DNA from: Candidatus Merdivicinus intestinigallinarum
GTDB lineage: Bacteria > Bacillota > Clostridia > Oscillospirales > Ruminococcaceae
Reading direction: 5' to 3'
DNA length: 37,409 nt
Assembly (NCBI GenBank): GCA_018713335.1
Contig: DVOW01000038.1
Coordinates: 1-37,409, forward strand
Shown: piece after piece, positions 34,039-37,409 of the stretch
Numbering within the stretch: the stretch's first letter is position 1
How the letters are laid out: every line of letters begins with the position of its first letter
Program-made: the position numbers and the translations under genes
The notes under the pieces: generated by a model
What the model was told of the DNA's origin: nothing
Databases searched by the model: none
The model's input: only the letters and a program-made list of their open reading frames with translations

Positions 34039-34866
34039 ATGAGTAATGAAACATTGATCCCCAAAATCGGCGTTGTGACCGATATCCGCGTCGACACCCC
34101 GGACATCAAAACCTTCCGGGTGGTGGGCCTGGACGGCAAAAAGGTGTTTGATCACTTCCCCGGTCAGTGCGCAATGCTCTCAATCCCCGGCGTCGGCGAG
34201 GCGATGTTCTCCATCACCTCCTCCCCCACCCTGGAAGAATACATGGAATTTTCCATTAAAAAATGCGGCTGTCTGACCAGCTGGCTCCACGCCATGGATG
34301 TGGGCCAGCAGATCACCATCCGCGGGCCCTACGGCAACGGCTTCCCGGTGGACACCGATTTCAAGGGGAAAGACCTTCTTTTCGTCGCCGGCGGCGTTGG
34401 TCTGGCCCCCCTCCACTCGGTCATCAACTACTGCCGTGCCAAACGGGAAAACTACGGCCACATCCGCATCGTCTACGGCTCCCGTTCCAAGGATGACCTG
34501 CTCGATTACCAGGAGATCCTGAACGAGTGGATGGCTGACCCCAACATTGAGGTCAACCTGACCATTGACCGGGAGCAGGAGGGCTGGGACGGACACGTGG
34601 GCTTTGTTCCCAACTTCGTCAAGGAACTGAATCCTGACGTGGGGATGACCGTCGTTCTCTGCGGACCTCCCGTTATGATCAAGTTTACCTTACAGGGTCT
34701 TAAGGAGCTCGGCTTCCAGGAAACCCAGGTCTACACCACTATGGAGCTGCGCATGAAGTGCGGCGTCGGCAAATGCGGCCGCTGCAACATCGGCAGCAAG
34801 TACGTCTGCAAGGACGGCCCGGTGTTCCGCTTCGACCAGCTTGACGAGCTTCCCAACGAGTATTAA
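34039..34866 (+). CDS. flxA: FlxA-like NAD(P)H-oxidising FAD/[2Fe-2S] subunit
   Basis: FlxA takes electrons from NADH and passes them to the Flx iron-sulfur chain. The 275-residue protein belongs to the ferredoxin-NADP+ reductase superfamily (AsrB, PyrK type). It has an FAD part with FSITSSP (about 57-63), a nucleotide part with FVAGGVGLAPLHSVI and VLCGPPVMI, and a C-terminal cluster region CGVGKCGRCNIGSKYVC that binds a [2Fe-2S] cluster. It closes the HdrBCA-FlxDCBA row, 15 bases before the fumarate-reductase-like genes. Confidence 0.92.
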   Translation: MSNETLIPKIGVVTDIRVDTPDIKTFRVVGLDGKKVFDHFPGQCAMLSIPGVGEAMFSITSSPTLEEYMEFSIKKCGCLTSWLHAMDVGQQITIRGPYGNGFPVDTDFKGKDLLFVAGGVGLAPLHSVINYCRAKRENYGHIRIVYGSRSKDDLLDYQEILNEWMADPNIEVNLTIDREQEGWDGHVGFVPNFVKELNPDVGMTVVLCGPPVMIKFTLQGLKELGFQETQVYTTMELRMKCGVGKCGRCNIGSKYVCKDGPVFRFDQLDELPNEY

Positions 34867-34881
34867 AAGGAGAGTAGCGCA

Positions 34882-35556
34882 ATGGAAAAAATGGTTCATA
34901 TCTTTTTGATGGGGAAAGAATATGAAGTCCCCTCTAACTTGACCATTATGAAAGCGATGGAATACGCGGGCTACCAGCTCATCCGCGGCTGCGGCTGCCG
35001 GAACGGCTTCTGCGGCGCCTGCGCCACCATCTACCGTATCAAAGGCGACCGGGAACTGAAGGTCTGCCTGGCTTGCCAGACCAAGGTGGAGGACAATATG
35101 TATGTTGCCACCCTCCCCTTCTTCCCGCTGGTTAAGCAGGTTTACGACATCGAAAAGATTTCCCCCACCCAGCAGATCATGATGCAGCTTTACCCGGAAA
35201 TCTACGCCTGCATCGGCTGCAACGCCTGCACCAAGAGCTGCACCCAGGGCTTGAACGTCATGCAGTACATCGCCTATGCGCAGCGGGGCGACTTTGAAAA
35301 GTGCGCCGAGGAGTCCTTTGACTGCGTTATGTGCGGCGTCTGCTCCTCCCGCTGCCCGGCTGGTATCTCCCATCCCCAGGTGGCCATGCTGGCCCGCCGT
35401 CTGAACGGCAAATACCTGGCTCCCAAATCGGAGCACCTGGAAAACCGGGTCCGCGAAATCCAGAACGGCGACTTCAAGGAGCTGCTGGAAGGCTTAATGC
35501 AGAAGCCGCTGGAAGAAATGCAGGAACTTTACAACCACAGAGAGATCGAGAAATAA
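34882..35556 (+). CDS. Fumarate reductase iron-sulfur subunit, non-canonical (FrdB-like)
   Basis: The 224-residue protein starts at ATG 34882 after AAAGGAGAG. Residues 1-75 are a plant-type [2Fe-2S] domain: C37, C39, C44, C47 in RGCGCRNGFCGAC, and C62 (or C65) in VCLAC. Two CX2CX2CX3C motifs then follow: C110-C113-C116-C120 (CIGCNACTKSC) and C148-C151-C154-C158 (CVMCGVCSSRC). A canonical FrdB has a [3Fe-4S] cluster with a quinone nearby; here both downstream motifs look like full [4Fe-4S] binders. No membrane-anchor gene (frdC, frdD) accompanies it. It should hand electrons to the flavoprotein encoded 13 bases later, fed by the Flx/Hdr proteins. Confidence 0.82.
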   Translation: MEKMVHIFLMGKEYEVPSNLTIMKAMEYAGYQLIRGCGCRNGFCGACATIYRIKGDRELKVCLACQTKVEDNMYVATLPFFPLVKQVYDIEKISPTQQIMMQLYPEIYACIGCNACTKSCTQGLNVMQYIAYAQRGDFEKCAEESFDCVMCGVCSSRCPAGISHPQVAMLARRLNGKYLAPKSEHLENRVREIQNGDFKELLEGLMQKPLEEMQELYNHREIEK

Positions 35557-35569
35557 GGAGGGCCAGTTC

Positions 35570-37165
35570 ATGTATACAAAAGAAATGCTGGAATCCATGA
35601 AAAAGGTAGAGGCCAACCGCGCGGCCAATGCTGTGATGGAACCCAGAAGAATGACCGCGGAAGAGAAGGATACCCTCCTGAAAACCTATCACCCCGACTA
35701 CCGTCAGGAAGAATTCGACGTGCTGGCGGTGGGCCCTAACAAGGGTGAGAAGGTCCCCAAAGAGCTGGCTGCCCTGCTTCAGGCCAACAGCCGCATTGAC
35801 CCCGCCAAGATCGACCTGAGCCATGTGGACTACGACGTGGACGTTCTCATCATCGGCGGCGGCGGCGCAGGCGCTTCTGCTGCCATTGAGGCGGACAATG
35901 CCGGCGCCAAGGCCATGATCGTCACCAAGCTGCGCATCGGCGACGCCAACACCATGATGGCGGAAGGCGGCATCCAGGCGGCGGACAAGCCCAACGACAG
36001 CCCCGCTATCCATTACCTGGACGCTTTCGGCGGCGGACATTTCGCTGCAAAGCCGGAGCTGCTCTATAAGCTGGTCAACGAGGCCCCCGAGGCCATCCAG
36101 TGGCTCAACAACCTGGGCGTAGAGTTCGACAAGGCTCCCGACGGCACCATGATCACCACCCACGGCGGCGGCACCTCCCGCAAGCGTATGCACGCGGCCA
36201 AGGACTATTCCGGCGCGGAGATCATGCGCACCCTCCGGGACGAAGTCCTCAACCGGGGCATCCCGGTGGTGGATTTCACCGCTGCCATTGAGCTGATCCT
36301 GGACAAGAACGGCAACGCGGCCGGCGCGGTCCTCCTGAACATGGAAACCCAGGAAATCCTCATTGCCCGGGCCAAGACCGTTATTATCTCCACCGGCGGC
36401 GCAGGACGCCTCCATTACCAAGGCTTCCCCACCTCCAACCATTACGGCGCTACCGCCGACGGTCTGATCCTCGCTTACCGGGCCGGCGCGAAGCTCCTCT
36501 ACCCCGACACCCTCCAGTACCATCCCACCGGCGCGGCTTACCCCGAGCAGATCTTCGGCGCGCTGGTCACCGAGAAGGTCCGTTCTTTGGGCGCGAAGCT
36601 CATTAACGTCGACGGTGAAGTGTTCATGCATCCCCTGGAAACCCGCGACGTTTCCGCCGCGTCCATTATCCGGGAATGCTCCGACCGGGGCAAGGGCGTC
36701 ACGACCCCCGAGGGTGTTGGCGTTTGGCTGGACACCCCGATGATCGAGCTCAAGGGCGGCGAAGGCACCATTGAAAAGCGCATCCCCGCCATGCTGCGGA
36801 TGTTCGGCAAATATGATATCGATATCCGCAAAGAGCCCATTCTGGTTTACCCCACCCTGCACTATCAAAACGGCGGCATCGACATCGCCAGCGACGGCCA
36901 GAGCAACGTGGAAAACCTCTTTGTTGCCGGCGAGGCTGTCGGAGGCATCCACGGCCGCAACCGTCTGATGGGCAACTCTCTGCTGGACATCATTGTTTTC
37001 GGCCGCAACGCCGGCCGCAATGCCGCGGAGAAATCCAAGGGTGTCCAGGTCAGCGAGCTGACCCTGGCGCATGTGGACGCTTACAAAAAAGAGATGGAAG
37101 AAGCCGGTATCCATTCAGATATCGTTTCTCCCAAACTGCTGCCTGATTACAGACGGCATCAATAA
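35570..37165 (+). CDS. Fumarate reductase-like flavoprotein with N-terminal extension
   Basis: The 531-residue protein belongs to the SdhA/FrdA family that reduces fumarate to succinate. FAD-binding LIIGGGGAGASAA starts near residue 93. Substrate-side residues are kept: LQYHPTGA (H318), ETRD (R359), HYQNGG (H431) and IHGRNRLMGNSL (R465). The histidine that covalently holds FAD in FrdA/SdhA is Asn127 here (DANTMMAEGG), so FAD is probably non-covalent. About 88 residues precede the Rossmann fold, much longer than in E. coli FrdA, and I recognise no domain in them. NSLLDIIVFGR favours FrdA over L-aspartate oxidase. It ends the row after flxA and the FrdB-like gene. Start ATG 35570 follows AAGGAGG. 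Confidence 0.88.
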   Translation: MYTKEMLESMKKVEANRAANAVMEPRRMTAEEKDTLLKTYHPDYRQEEFDVLAVGPNKGEKVPKELAALLQANSRIDPAKIDLSHVDYDVDVLIIGGGGAGASAAIEADNAGAKAMIVTKLRIGDANTMMAEGGIQAADKPNDSPAIHYLDAFGGGHFAAKPELLYKLVNEAPEAIQWLNNLGVEFDKAPDGTMITTHGGGTSRKRMHAAKDYSGAEIMRTLRDEVLNRGIPVVDFTAAIELILDKNGNAAGAVLLNMETQEILIARAKTVIISTGGAGRLHYQGFPTSNHYGATADGLILAYRAGAKLLYPDTLQYHPTGAAYPEQIFGALVTEKVRSLGAKLINVDGEVFMHPLETRDVSAASIIRECSDRGKGVTTPEGVGVWLDTPMIELKGGEGTIEKRIPAMLRMFGKYDIDIRKEPILVYPTLHYQNGGIDIASDGQSNVENLFVAGEAVGGIHGRNRLMGNSLLDIIVFGRNAGRNAAEKSKGVQVSELTLAHVDAYKKEMEEAGIHSDIVSPKLLPDYRRHQ

Positions 37166-37197
37166 TTCCCGAAAAAATAAAAGCAGGAGGAATCCTC

Positions 37198-37409
37198 ATG
37201 TCCATTCCAGAAATACTTGAATTTTTAATGATCCTGTCCTTCGGCATTTCCTGGCCGCTGAAATGCTACCGTTCCTACAAATCCAGAACGGCAAAAGGCA
37301 GTTCGGTCACCTTCACCATCTGCATCGCACTGGGCTATGTCTGCGGCATTATCTCCAAAATCATCCTGATTTCTCAGGGTCAGATCGAGCCCTACAACCT
37401 TGCCTTTAT
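37198..37409 (+). CDS. PQ-loop/SemiSWEET-like membrane protein, 5' part
   Basis: ATG 37198 follows AGGAGG with 6-8 bases spacing. The visible 70 codons run off the right edge. The first helix holds LMILSFGISWPLKCYRSYKS, followed by TAKGSSVTFTICIALGYVCG, which recall the PQ-loop/SemiSWEET pattern of a helix with WP, a K-S-x-G-x-S loop and a GY helix. Such proteins are small sugar or amino acid facilitators. The link to the fumarate row is only one of proximity (33 bases after frdA-like), and the family is judged from this fragment. Confidence 0.6.
   Translation, partial: MSIPEILEFLMILSFGISWPLKCYRSYKSRTAKGSSVTFTICIALGYVCGIISKIILISQGQIEPYNLAF

Noticed and set aside
32496-34139. Minus-strand open frame of 547 codons opposite flxC and flxB
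   Set aside because: It mirrors the real plus-strand genes, whose cysteine cluster motifs are clear, and its product has no domain signature.
35474-37114. Minus-strand open frame of 546 codons opposite the FrdA-like gene
   Set aside because: It is antisense to a well-conserved flavoprotein gene and has biased composition.
1-37409. CRISPR array, tRNA, rRNA or replication origin
   Set aside because: No regularly spaced direct repeats, cloverleaf or rRNA segment, and no DnaA-box cluster was recognised by eye.

Overview
The window reads as chromosome of a GC-rich, strictly anaerobic, probably spore-forming member of the Clostridia, perhaps an Oscillospiraceae-type bacterium. The clues are a TPP-riboswitch thiamine operon of clostridial type, strong AGGAGG ribosome sites, the 3' half of a mother-cell sigma-K gene beside a SpoIVCA-like recombinase, Rex, and an electron-bifurcation-type Hdr/Flx gene set. 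I cannot name the species from sequence alone.

Left edge (1-1021): the last 39 codons of a DDE-type transposase, then a degV fatty-acid-binding gene broken by a frameshift. Thiamine operon (1225-7856, +): sigma-A promoter, TPP riboswitch, intrinsic terminator, then thiS-thiF-thiG-thiH-tenI-thiE-thiD-thiC. Together these make and join the thiazole and pyrimidine halves of thiamine phosphate.

Carbohydrate block (7884-15399): two minus-strand genes, a very large two-domain protein (a TIM-barrel-like hydrolase region fused to a formylglycine-generating-enzyme-like domain without its catalytic cysteines) and a GH99/WbsX-like protein. A GH2 beta-galactosidase diverges from them. Next (15441-19890, +) comes a PadR regulator, a BioB-like radical SAM enzyme, a YnjB-type lipoprotein and two permeases, with no ATPase gene. 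An aminoglycoside-phosphotransferase-like gene (-) with an in-frame TAG inside its catalytic loop and a MATE exporter (+) follow.

Sporulation remnant (22711-24766, -): the 3' half of sigK begins exactly at a skin-type AATGA junction, abutting a large serine recombinase. The 5' half of sigK is not in the window.

Right third (25085-37409, +): one long, tightly spaced gene row, rex-mdh-like-fumC-hdrB-hdrC-hdrA-flxD-flxC-flxB-flxA-frdB-like-frdA-like, then a partial PQ-loop/SemiSWEET-like membrane protein. It joins a NADH-sensing repressor, the reductive branch oxaloacetate-malate-fumarate-succinate, and a full HdrABC-FlxABCD module. The fumarate reductase pair looks soluble, with no membrane anchor and no covalent-FAD histidine. 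My main proposal is that this is a cytoplasmic, NADH-driven fumarate reduction system coupled to flavin-based electron bifurcation, with fumarate as the high-potential acceptor. That coupling is inference from gene content and order.
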